A stretch of 60,395 nt of DNA from Priapulus caudatus (Eukaryota > Priapulida > Priapulimorpha > Priapulimorphida > Priapulidae). The notes beneath the pieces are model-generated. The model did not search any database, was not told the DNA's origin, and was given only the letters and a program-made list of their open reading frames with translations. Shown piece after piece: positions 44,901-51,369 of the stretch. Numbering within the stretch: position 1 is the first letter of the stretch; every line of letters begins with the position of its first letter. The DNA is taken from positions 53,663 through 114,057 of the forward strand of contig NW_014577723.1 in the NCBI RefSeq assembly GCF_000485595.1, written 5' to 3'. The position numbers were made by a program, and so were the translations under genes.

Positions 44901-45102
44901 GGGTGTGAGCCGTGGGGCGGGGATGGGGCGCGGCGCGGGGATGACCCGGGGGGCGGGGGTCGCCCGCGGTGCCGGCCAGGTCGCTCGCGGCGGAGCCGTC
45001 AACATGAACATGATGGGGAAGGCGCCGCCCGCGCGCGGTGGCGCCCCCATGCGACAGCACCCGTACCAGCCGCCGACGACGAGCCGGAGTCGTTTCCAGT
45101 AG
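20520..45102 (+). CDS. KHDRBS: KHDRBS / Sam68-like STAR-family RNA-binding protein (whole gene, ten exons)
   Basis: Nuclear RNA-binding protein of the STAR family; vertebrate members (Sam68, SLM1, SLM2) bind UAAA-type sites and control alternative splicing. Exons: 20520-20679, 28519-28670, 31888-32004, 32536-32682, 38217-38364, 38992-39221, 41026-41118, 42674-42765, 43372-43424, 44690-45102. They sum to 1605 bp (534 residues) with every junction in phase. Domains: QUA1-like dimer segment (about 25-60), maxi-KH domain (about 85-190) with the GxxG loop GPGG at 113-116 and the Sam68-type DPKYAHL motif, RGRG boxes (about 225-300), a Gly9 run (exon 7), Tyr/Gln-rich stretch (exons 8-9), three DQWGG repeats and many RG motifs (exon 10). 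The tail has KAPPAR...RQHPY, like the Sam68 nuclear localisation end (KAPPAR...REHPYGRY). It is probably co-orthologous to KHDRBS1/2/3. Confidence 0.95.
20741..22430. mobile_element. Fold-back/MITE with GCACTTGGAGCGTTTCAATA ends
   Basis: The left end GCACTTGGAGCGTTTCAATA at 20741 and the inverse TTTATTGAAACGCTCCAAGT plus GC at 22430 enclose 1.69 kb in KHDRBS intron 1. Inside is a second inverted pair around TGCCCGGCAG (20950-21140). Partial relatives follow at 23100-23820 and 23907-24423. No transposase reading frame is seen. Confidence 0.65.
21473..22105. repeat. CA-rich minisatellite (GTGACACACTCACACGCACAC)
   Basis: About 630 bp of higher-order CACACG repeats punctuated by AGTGACACACTCAC every 30-65 bp. 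It lies inside the element at 20741-22430. Confidence 0.93.
22449..22500 (+). other. tRNA-derived SINE-like fragment
   Basis: GACTGGTAGTGGTACTCGCT followed by CCCACCTCTCGGCTTAGATTCCC looks like a tRNA-derived head (A-box-like TGGTAGTGGTACTCG, decayed B box). It is short and weak. Confidence 0.25.
22489..22592. repeat. Inverted repeat, 32-bp arms, 40-bp loop
   Basis: Arms 22489-22520 and 22561-22592 (AGATTCCCAATGCGCATAGC...) match with a single mismatch. A stable hairpin or a tiny MITE in KHDRBS intron 1. Confidence 0.9.
23581..23662. repeat. Perfect hairpin, 32-bp arms
   Basis: Arms 23581-23612 (TTTATTGAAACGCTCCAAGT...) and 23631-23662 are perfect inverses around an 18-bp loop. It forms the junction between two head-to-head relatives of the element at 20741-22430. 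Confidence 0.9.
23907..24423. repeat. Near-perfect palindrome, 253-bp arms around a 10-N gap
   Basis: Sequence 23907-24160 is repeated inverted at 24171-24423, with only a few differences near the outer ends. The 10 N sit exactly at the symmetry centre. This is either a genuine long palindrome the assembler could not cross or two reads of the same arm joined in opposite sense. Confidence 0.9.
24425..24570. repeat. Dispersed 145-bp repeat (GGGGGCTCGG...TTTAGCCCCCG)
   Basis: Matches 26855-26995 at high identity (AAATACnCGGGGGCTCGG, then ATTTAGCCCCCGAAATGCCA). Two copies in KHDRBS intron 1. Ends are undefined, so it is probably a fragment of a mobile element. Confidence 0.7.
25320..25678. mobile_element. 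359-bp MITE, TAGAGACTGCACATTTCC ends, 6-bp target duplication
   Basis: Terminal inverted repeats TAGAGACTGCACATTTCC and GGAAATGTGCAGTCTCTA. It is flanked by CAACTG at 25314-25319 and again at 25679-25684. A second copy with its own 6-bp duplication is at 40155-40532. Non-coding, so non-autonomous. Confidence 0.9.
27567..28332 (+). other. CpG-rich block in KHDRBS intron 1 with an unrecognised 170-codon open frame
   Basis: The block stands out from the AT-rich intron in CpG content. A frame is open from 27820 to 28332 ([20 protein letters not shown]...), but other frames on both strands are also open, as expected in GC-rich DNA. No domain is recognised. It ends about 190 bp before KHDRBS exon 2. 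An alternative promoter or chance opening are both possible. Confidence 0.25.
28519..28670 (+). CDS. KHDRBS: KHDRBS exon 2
   Basis: The acceptor is ggtgttcag and the donor is gtacgt. It encodes [10 protein letters not shown]...[16 protein letters not shown] and RIPVKKYPK, the linker and first strand of the maxi-KH domain (vertebrate RVLIPVKQYPK). Confidence 0.95.
28713..29271. mobile_element. hAT-like MITE, TAGTGATG ends, rich in ATCGATTA
   Basis: It starts TAGTGATGTCCCGATGATCG and ends CGATTCCCATCACTA, with many AATCGATTAT palindromes near both ends. Flanks CTGCGGTG and CTGAGGGG match at 6 of 8 positions, a possible worn 8-bp duplication. A GGGCCCGTTGTCAGAAAC element end (28886-28976) is nested inside. 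KHDRBS intron 2. Confidence 0.65.
29636..29673. mobile_element. 38-bp palindromic micro-element with exact 7-bp target duplication
   Basis: CAAGAGCTAATAAATAC and its perfect inverse are separated by TTAG. The flanks are ATATAAT at 29629-29635 and ATATAAT at 29674-29680. Confidence 0.8.
29919..30862. mobile_element. Outer element, TTAAGCTGGG ends, split by a nested MITE
   Basis: The left end TTAAGCTGGGTTTACACTAC and the inverse of the right end TTAAGCTGGGATTACATTAC agree at 26 of the first 30 bases. TTAA at both outer edges may be the target site, or a shorter TAA. The 720-bp element at 29992-30711 sits inside. Non-coding. Confidence 0.7.
29992..30711. mobile_element. 720-bp MITE with GGGGCCCGTTGCCAGAAA ends
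   Basis: Complete copy of the family: GGGGCCCGTTGCCAGAAA at the left, TTTCTGGCAACGGGCCCC at the right, with TTAAC(A/C)TTAA-rich subterminal regions. It is nested in 29919-30862. Relatives lie at 17217-19702 and, as one end only, at 28886-28976. Confidence 0.85.
31341..31622 (+). other. Unrecognised 93-codon open frame in KHDRBS intron 2
   Basis: It starts [20 protein letters not shown], with a strongly basic beginning, and has no recognised domain. The opposite strand is also open for 127 codons. The stretch 31740-31832 downstream matches 29834-29926, so the area is repeat-rich. Possibly the remains of a transposon protein. Confidence 0.2.
31888..32004 (+). CDS. KHDRBS: KHDRBS exon 3, KH core
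   Basis: 117 bp, 39 codons, acceptor tcttgcag. It encodes [20 protein letters not shown] and [12 protein letters not shown]: the GxxG loop and variable loop of the KH domain (Sam68 FNFVGKILGPQGNT...). The donor gttggt is weaker than the others. Confidence 0.96.
32161..32226. repeat. Inverted repeat, 19-bp perfect arms
   Basis: Arms ATACCTAGAGTGTACAACG (32161-32179) and its inverse (32208-32226), followed by TATTAGCTCTAGATAATA, related to the CAAGAGCTAATAAT micro-element family. Confidence 0.8.
32228..32520. repeat. CTACATTACCAC minisatellite
   Basis: Many 9-12 bp variants of CTACATTAC-CCC/TACTA between exons 3 and 4 of KHDRBS, ending about 15 bp before the exon 4 acceptor. The array also begins left of the hairpin, at about 32115. 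Confidence 0.9.
32536..32682 (+). CDS. KHDRBS: KHDRBS exon 4, end of KH and QUA2-like
   Basis: 147 bp, 49 codons, acceptor cgtcag, donor gtgagt. It encodes [20 protein letters not shown] and a [12 protein letters not shown] end (Sam68 GDPKYAHLNMDLHVF...VKKFLVP). Confidence 0.96.
32705..32970. repeat. 46-bp minisatellite next to the exon 4 donor
   Basis: About 5.5 units of GAGCTCGTTTCYGYGCGGAG followed by ACTGARTCTTGTCGCCGTGG-AGACGG, starting about 25 bp after the exon 4 donor. Units are very similar, so the array is young. Confidence 0.93.
33640..33885. repeat. (GA)n-rich microsatellite, KHDRBS intron 4
   Basis: GAGAGA with GTAA, GTGAAA and GGGAAG interruptions. The R/E and S/L open frames here are artefacts. 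Confidence 0.95.
34205..34640. repeat. 46-48 bp minisatellite, TCCACGGCAAC...CATCCCTGGCTCT
   Basis: About nine units of ATCCACGGCAACGCAGCATC-CCTGGCTCTCGTCAT, clean in the middle and worn toward the 3' end. KHDRBS intron 4. The long open frames it generates are not genes. Confidence 0.88.
36469..36924. other. Assembly gap (456 N) inside the transposon
   Basis: Run of N between a 260-bp direct repeat and the helicase fragment. It hides the remainder of the inserted element. Confidence 0.98.
36925..37225 (-). pseudogene. PIF1-like (Helitron-type) helicase fragment
   Basis: The minus strand reads [17 protein letters not shown], then [31 protein letters not shown], and, after an in-frame [12 protein letters not shown]. 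These are the Walker A (GGTGKT) and Walker B (WDEA) regions with the SSGIAATLL-HTAHS-FKLP spacing of PIF1/Helitron helicases. The stop and the truncation at both ends mean it is dead. It could come from a Helitron or from a free PIF1-like gene captured by the element. Confidence 0.85.
38217..38364 (+). CDS. KHDRBS: KHDRBS exon 5
   Basis: The acceptor is ttcacag and the donor is gtaatg. It encodes [20 protein letters not shown] and a [20 protein letters not shown] segment: a QUA2 remnant, a PP motif and the first RGRG boxes, as in Sam68 after the KH domain. Confidence 0.94.
38992..39221 (+). CDS. KHDRBS: KHDRBS exon 6, RGG-rich
   Basis: 230 bp, acceptor cccaccag, donor gtaagt. It reads [20 protein letters not shown] and onward with [12 protein letters not shown], then [15 protein letters not shown]. 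Arginine/glycine boxes are likely methylation targets by analogy with Sam68. Confidence 0.94.
39489..40931. mobile_element. 1.44-kb element, CAGTGCTCRAAATAAG ends, 6-bp duplication
   Basis: The left end CAGTGCTCGAAATAAG and right end CTTATTTTGAGCACTG are inverses with one mismatch. TGTCTG flanks both (39483-39488, 40932-40937). The CAGTG start resembles hAT elements, though those usually duplicate 8 bp. A 378-bp MITE is nested inside, plus GTGGCGTAACCAGG- and AGTGGCGGGTCTAGG-type fragments. KHDRBS intron 6. Confidence 0.7.
40155..40532. mobile_element. 378-bp MITE, second copy of the TAGAGACTGC family
   Basis: Ends TAGAGACTGCACATTTCC and GGAAATGTGCAGTCTCTA. Flanked by AGTTGG at 40149-40154 and 40533-40538. 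About 90% like 25320-25678; it has an extra ACTCTGAAACGGAATCACC repeat. Confidence 0.92.
41026..41118 (+). CDS. KHDRBS: KHDRBS exon 7, polyglycine
   Basis: 93 bp, 31 codons, acceptor tttatag, donor gtacgt. [20 protein letters not shown]... ends EYDSSY. The (GGA)8 tract is a trinucleotide repeat that may vary in length between individuals. Confidence 0.9.
41820..42610. repeat. CT-rich low-complexity blocks, KHDRBS intron 7
   Basis: Pyrimidine-rich stretches at 41820-41990 and 42310-42610 (CTCTCTCT, CCCTTCC). Open frames here reflect this bias; no gene. Confidence 0.8.
42674..42765 (+). CDS. KHDRBS: KHDRBS exon 8
   Basis: 92 bp, acceptor gtttcag, donor gtaaag. [20 protein letters not shown] then [10 protein letters not shown]: tyrosine-rich, like the YEEYGYDDTYAEQSYE part of Sam68 that Src-family kinases phosphorylate. 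Confidence 0.93.
43372..43424 (+). CDS. KHDRBS: KHDRBS exon 9
   Basis: 53 bp, acceptor ccctgcag, donor gtaagt. [18 protein letters not shown]. The split codons (AG|C and G|GC) join correctly to exons 8 and 10. Confidence 0.93.
43497..43662. mobile_element. 166-bp MITE, TTAGGAGTGTTCCCAACTTT ends
   Basis: TTAGGAGTGTTCCCAACTTT and the inverse AAAGTTGGGAACACTCCTAA, then matching CATTAATG arms. The centre holds a GGTTAGGGTTAGGG run. A TA target duplication (mariner-like) is possible but not proven. Confidence 0.75.
44690..45102 (+). CDS. KHDRBS: KHDRBS exon 10 (last)
   Basis: Acceptor tatttgcag. Three DQWGG repeats, then about a dozen RG motifs (GVARGGG, GMTRGAG, GVARGAG), then KAPPARGG...RQHPYQPP and SRFQ, stop TAG at 45100. 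KAPPAR/HPY is shared with the Sam68 C-terminal nuclear localisation region. The DQWGG repeats are not a Sam68 feature I recognise. Confidence 0.95.
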
Positions 45103-45565
45103 ATGCCCGTAGAGGGCGCTGCCTGCTGCTGCATCAATGAACAAGGTACCCGTTGCTGATTGTCGTGTCCCGCATGGCGTTGCCTGTTTGCGATCGTGAG
45201 CCGGCCTCTCTGCAGTCCCCATCGCAGGCGGCACCACGTTCACGATAAGCGCGCTGGTGCGTTGTGCGATTTGTGCGGCTGTCGTGCGATCGGGACACGC
45301 GGGGCGACCGGTCCACTTTTCTCTAACGCCTGGTGTTTCCTAAGGCACGTCTCCCTGTGCAAACACGAGTGCCTGTTCGGTTCGACACTGCCGGTCTGGT
45401 GATCGTGTGTTTCGAATCTGTTTTCGCTGCCAGTTTAGCGAGCACATCAAACATCTTCAAACATGGCAAACGTGTTTGTGCAAGAAAACGTGCCCACAAT
45501 GTAAGTGCATTTGCCCTAAATTATTTAACGGGTTCTGCACCATAATAAAGAAAAAAGGAGTGTGC
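45103..45565 (+). other. Probable KHDRBS 3' UTR with poly(A) signal
   Basis: AATAAA at 45544-45549, 442 bp after the stop. Other AATAAA signals further on (for example near 46312) could give longer forms. Confidence 0.55.
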
Positions 45566-46769
45566 GCGTGGTGAGAGAGAAAGAGAGAGCACTGTAGTAA
45601 TGATGTTTATTAGCCTAGCCTAAATAGAAAGGTTTATTCATTTAATGTTTCCTCATCAGTGTCGTCCTTAAATTTTATCGTATAGTTCTGCTAAATGGTA
45701 TCTAAATGGCCCATTTATACAAATGAATCTCATTAAAAATCCACGTGAAAACTGATTATTCAAGCTGGTATTAAAAAACTCCAAGGTTAGTAGTAAACAC
45801 ATTTTAATTTGAACACGCAACATGTGTCTTATTTAAATTCATTACTATTATTGTAAATCAGAATTTGTTTTTATTAATATCGATGCTGCCAACTTGTAAT
45901 TGTTCTAACATCTTCCATTTTAATGTAAAATTATGAGCAGTTTAATATGTGTGCACGAATACCATGATTAATTGAGTGTGTAATTTTCTTTCTCGATTTT
46001 TTAATAGGATTTCTTAACCAGCAACGGCAGGGTTGGAAAATGTAAAAGTGCATTGTCGTCATACGTGGCACATAAAACTGTCCCAATTTTTGTCGATTGT
46101 CGTTCCTTGTGTATGTTAAACAGTGTGCCACTATTACTATCTGTTTAGATGAGGCATATATTCACGCATTCCAGTTCACTTAGTGACGTGGCTGTTACTG
46201 TATTCAGTAGAGCAGACTATTCTCTCTCTTAAATGAAGACGTGTGGCGTATGATTTTTAGATTAGCGATGTAATTGTATTCGAGGTACAACTATCTTATC
46301 ACGTGTAAACAAATAAAAACTTATCTGTGTGCTGCACAGTTACAAACCAGTAAAGCCATGTGAGACGATTATATTTTTGCATCTTTAATCTGCGACCCTA
46401 CGTTACTACCCTGCGTCAGCACAAAGCACAAATCTCGTGTACACATAAGTGTTAAAATACCATGAGTAAATGGTACCACTAGGTGCCACCGAATTGATCC
46501 ATTGCTCACATACGATTTCTATTCATATGCAAATGATGCATCTGTGAAATGGTTGGATATATGTAGATCAGCAGTAATCATCTGTAATCAGCAGTCTTAC
46601 GATATCCCCTCACCGGCTGCCCACCCACCCTAATCTTCATCAACTGTCCAGGTAAAACCATGACTCCCGTCAATCAGTTCCTGTGAAGCTAAACCATTTT
46701 CGATGAAATGCGATCTTGCTTAAAAGCTGACGGCACAATAACAACACAGCCCACGTTACGCTAGTGTTT

Positions 46770-47270
46770 GTCAGACGGTTCGCGAAACCTTGGCTTTCGA
46801 TCGCAAAACCACGGCCACCGAATCCCGGCAGGTGCCCGGCTGCGTGGCGTAGAAAGCTGCCGCTTGTTTTTTGCGCTCGCCGCGAAACCCGCCCGGTTTA
46901 ATTTCGCGGCGCCGCAGCGATTGTCTGCCCTCGCTCGCAGTTTACACAGCAAATCGAATTACGTCGCGCGTGTTGACGCGGACCTTATGCTCGCAAGCTC
47001 GTCGACGAGCGTGCTTAACTAGCTAAAAAATTCGCCGGCGGCACAGGCGCTTTTTTCTTCGTCTGCACGCGTTCACCGCGGCAACGAGACAGAGAGCTCT
47101 CTTACGCAATACTTTGGCGGCGGGGTGTTGCTAGCGTTGGCTTCAGAAGCTGAAAAGAAGCCGGGGTGTTGCGTTCCGCGCGGGACGTTTTCTTCTTCAC
47201 GTGTCCCTCGCCGCTCACGCACTCTCGAGATAACCAAAGACACTCGCGTTTGGATAAATTAGGAACGGTG
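46770..47270. other. CpG-rich block, no gene recognised
   Basis: About 500 bp rich in CG (TTCGCGGCGCCGCAGCG, CGTCGACGAGCG) within AT-rich DNA. The flanks have nothing recognisable. It could be an unmethylated island or a distal regulatory element; no motif decides this. Confidence 0.35.
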
Positions 47271-48201
47271 GGCGTGCGCTCGCGAATTGACAGCTAACAC
47301 CCGATTCTAAGTGCTAATTCGCTCAGCCTGTGGTTTGCTAATAAAAACACGTTTCCCTGTCAATTTGGACGTGCAGCGATGGAGCGCGCGGTGAAAAAAT
47401 TACGCTCGTGCATTTCATTCGACGATGATCGGTCGCGCGTTGAGTTTGTACGAAGGCATGTAATCTGCTCGTTAGACTTCCCCGTTGTTTCGGCAGCTGT
47501 GAATCGTTAGGAAAAAAGGCTGCGCAAGATTTTTTAATTTGCATTATAGACGAGTCAAAATGTGTTAGCCTCTCTGCTGGTACTTGTTCTTTTATTTTGC
47601 GATCAAATTTTCAATTGCAATTAAATTTTATTAATGAGTTCTGATCGCTTGTACTCACAGCCTGTGCAGCTTTGCAATAAAGTAGTTGTAGAAAATATCA
47701 ACTTGATTCGTCTTGATATAAGAATGTAAAAAATTCTTGTCACCGTTTAGAGTGGCCTTGGTGTGGATGAATGCTCTTTTAACAAAATTAAAATTTGTAT
47801 ATCATTCAGGTCTTAACCAAAAACAACTCTTTCATTTCTTCCTGTGAAATCCCAAATTATCCCTACACCTACTAGGTATATTACACAGAACATTAAAGCT
47901 TCAAACGTTAACAGTGATGTCACTAGCACTAATCATTGATGCTATATCATGTCGATTGTGTAATTTAAATGTAAACTTTAATGTTAAACCTTGTCAATTT
48001 CATCGTGAACTTGGATGATGGTTTAGTCGCTGTCTATTTCTCGCATTACATAAAGGAAATACTTGTCAGACATTTACGGTCTGATGCTTCGTAGCATTAT
48101 CAGTCGATTTACCGTCGTAATAATTAATCGAGCAATCGACAGCGAAAGAGTGTCCAGTCCTTAGAATAGTTATTCTCGACTGCGAGCGTCCGGATTTTAA
48201 G

Positions 48202-51200
48202 ATGGCTGCCTCGGCACGCATCGCGTCTCGCACGCGAGCGTCGCTGTTTAAACTCGCGTTGCTGTATAAGTGTAGTGAGCAGCCAGACGAAGAGTTTAAT
48301 CGCTGCCCGCCATAAACCTAACAAACGCCTCCCAGTGACACTGCAATGAGAGTGGAGAACTTCACACAATGTCATTCACTTCCCCGACCACGATATGTGG
48401 TAACAAAAGGCAGGTAAACCTATCGTTCCGTCAAGTTGTTTAATAATAATGATGATGATGATAATAATCGTAACAATTGTATATAAAGTTCGTGCAAATT
48501 TCTTGGCTGTTCAATCGTGTTTTTTCTTGAGTTTATTATGCATCGTAAAAAGGAGACTGAAACATAATCGTTTTTAGTAGCATTTATGTTTAACATGATC
48601 ATAACTTTTTGTTCCTGTTATATATGTATATATACCAGTACCAATCGATGTCTCTAGCATAAATGTAGAAAATGTAAACAATCACTATCCATGTAGAACT
48701 TTGCCCAATAATAACATATTTGCTTTAAAATGAAGTTTCTATCTACATGCATTTAAAATGTAATACGATTGCAACATGTATTAATGTTAATTAACCACAC
48801 TTAATTAAATTTTTACTCATGCAAAACACACCCTGTGAAATTAAACTAAAGGCTCCATGAAGATACACCTTATCATAGTTGAATGGTCTACGTATGCTAC
48901 CAAAATGCACATGGGGTCGCGAACCAACCATTGGGAGGGTAGAACTTCAAAACTAAAATAGGGGTTGTTGCGTTTTCGTGCGCATGCGTGTGTGTAGTAT
49001 CAGTGAGTCTGTTTTCATGAGCTAATTGTGATTTCTCACCTTCTGTTTTGCAGACTACCTAATGTAGCACACACGGATAGCCAGTATGGACAACAGCTGA
49101 AGGTAAACAGGCAGTTTTGTGGTTGCGATAAGATTTTGCAAGACTTTCTCGTCGACAGACTAGCTGTTAGGGGGAGAACGCAACAGAAACCGAGCATTTT
49201 TGCGAGCAGATTGATTATTTGATTCAGATATACTTGCTATTGGCGTTATAAACCTGTCAGTTCCTATAAATGAAGCAGGTTATGGCCGTGTCTTACTGAG
49301 CGAGATGTGTCTGTGTCCAGAAACTGCTCGTCCTACTGACTTGACCTCATTCGATCCATTCCATCGTGTCCCTTGTGACGCAGCAAGCAGTGCTGTGCGA
49401 CTCGTCCTTTTATTTTATGTAGAGACAACCTATAGAAACACATCTCGCCTGTTTGCATCTTGTACTAGGAGCCATTGACGTCCAGCTGTGATGGTGGTCA
49501 GCATTAGTTGTAAATTTCGAGTAGTTTAGCCTTCAAACTTACCACAGTGAATTTCTACGCGGTGTAGATGGGGGGGGGGGGGGGGACAGTGTGTACAGTA
49601 CAGAGGGCCTTTCGGTTCAACGTAGTCTCGTCGTGCCGCGTTATTGCTGTATTCGTCTCATGTTGTTCACAATGGGTGCAATTTAATCGGTTCTGCTAGT
49701 TGTACATCATGTGTACGCACTCGTTACTGCAGTTTGTTGTTACATGCTGCATAATCTGCTATAACCTTCCCTTCTGTACGTGTCTGATGATTGTAGTATG
49801 TGTGTATTCTTATAGAAGTGCGTACTGTGGCGCCATCTCCTGGTGCATGTTTGAATTAATCGAGACAGTCTTCAATTTAATGTCAATTGAATGAATAAAA
49901 GATTAAGCGACGATTGATCACGTTGATCAACTTACACGTGCGAGAAATATCAACGGGGCATACGTGCATAGTCTTGTCTGTTTACTGTACTAGTTCTACC
50001 TGTGTAGCCCTTTGTTTGGTCACAAACGGTCGAACTTCTGAGGAGTAGGTGGTGTTACGCGTTCACCAACAATTATTCCAAAAAAGGAATTAAAGTATAT
50101 GACTGAATGCTATGTTGATAGCAGTTTTGGCCTTTGCTAGAGTTCAACATGTGTTATATGTATGTATTAACACGTGTTGAGCTATACATGTACATGTGTT
50201 AATTATTACATAAAAATAGCATTTAGTTTTTGGTAGTTCTGTAAGGAAATTTGTATGAGGAAATTAAGAAAATTCTGTAACGCACAAGTGACTTTTGCAA
50301 CCGAATATAAATTCGTAGTACAAGTGTTGAGTCCACTGGCAGTGAGATCAAGTTCGCGCCTACCACTCTCATGCTAACCCTAACTCTCATCACCCTAACC
50401 GTAACACCAGAAGCGTTATATATATCAAATGTGTGTGCTGTACCGTGAACTTGGTGGGGAACGGACTTGATCTCGCTCCCAGTGGTTGTCTGCTCTCTAT
50501 AGTATCTGATGGTGTCTATATTATGACACTCCACATCTCTGTGTGCTACATATCCATCCAGTCGCACATCGAATGTGGATGTGAACAACTCGCTAGTGCC
50601 GCCATCTAATGTAGAAAATAGTTCCTTCAAAGCCCTACTTTGCCAGCAACAGGTCATGCACGGAAAATGCTCTCGTGGCAATTCTTTGGTTTGTGATCCG
50701 TTATTGGTGTTACACTTGTACGTGGAAAATGTAAGAGAATATTCCGTTGCTAATTTGCATAGAACCAAGTAGCAAGCAAACTGACCAAATCATGGCGTGG
50801 CGTGAAGTCCGTTGTTGTCCATTAGCGAGCAGTTATAGTACAGTATTTTGTTTCCTTCGCAGGCTTGTCGAACCCCGTCAGCTGTGAGCTTGGCATCAAG
50901 TGGCTGCAACTAGTCCACGTGGTTGACAGTGTCAATCTTCTAGGCCAACACCGCCTTTACCAAGTGTGACCAAGTGCCGGATGATGTCTGGAGCTTTCCC
51001 GAATCATTGTTTTTTTAGAATAACTCGAGCGAAATGTGGGATCGACCTTGCCGCGTTTCGTGAGCAGCCACGACATCGCGTTGTTTTTTTATGCAAGCGT
51101 TGACACATGTCGTTTAGAATACGACGTCAATGTTGCTTATGCTACGATGCAATGTTGTACGCGGGTGATGAAATGCAATCTCGTCATAGAATCTCAGCAA

Positions 51201-51366
51201 CGTTTCTCGAATGTGCCTGAAAATTTGTTGCGCGTTGTCGTATGTGTTGTACAAGTAATATGTCTTGAAGAAACAGGGAATCATGGAATCGCACTTTTAC
51301 TGCATGTTTTTATTGTGAAAAGAATCATGAACGCGACTTGTAATGATAACTGTACATGTAAATAAA
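48202..51366 (+). CDS. Candidate three-exon small gene (55 residues), unrecognised
   Basis: Not a known family. Exon 1 holds ATG 48346 and ends at 48413 (AAAAGGCAG|gtaaac). Exon 2 is 49054-49102 (ttctgttttgcag...AAG|gtaaac). Exon 3 begins at 50863 (tttccttcgcag), with stop TAG at 50911-50913 and AATAAA at 51361-51366. The spliced frame is open throughout: MRVENFTQCHSLPRPRYVVT, then LPNVAHTDSQYGQQLK, then ACRTPSAVSLASSGCN. Upstream in the same frame is a separate 37-codon reading, 48202-48315 (MAASARIASRTRASLF...), in an AAGATGGCTGCC context typical of YY1-bound promoters. Alternatively exons 2 and 3 are alternative ends of KHDRBS (exon 8 phase fits exon 2), or the transcript is non-coding. 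Confidence 0.4.
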
Positions 51367-51369
51367 CCT

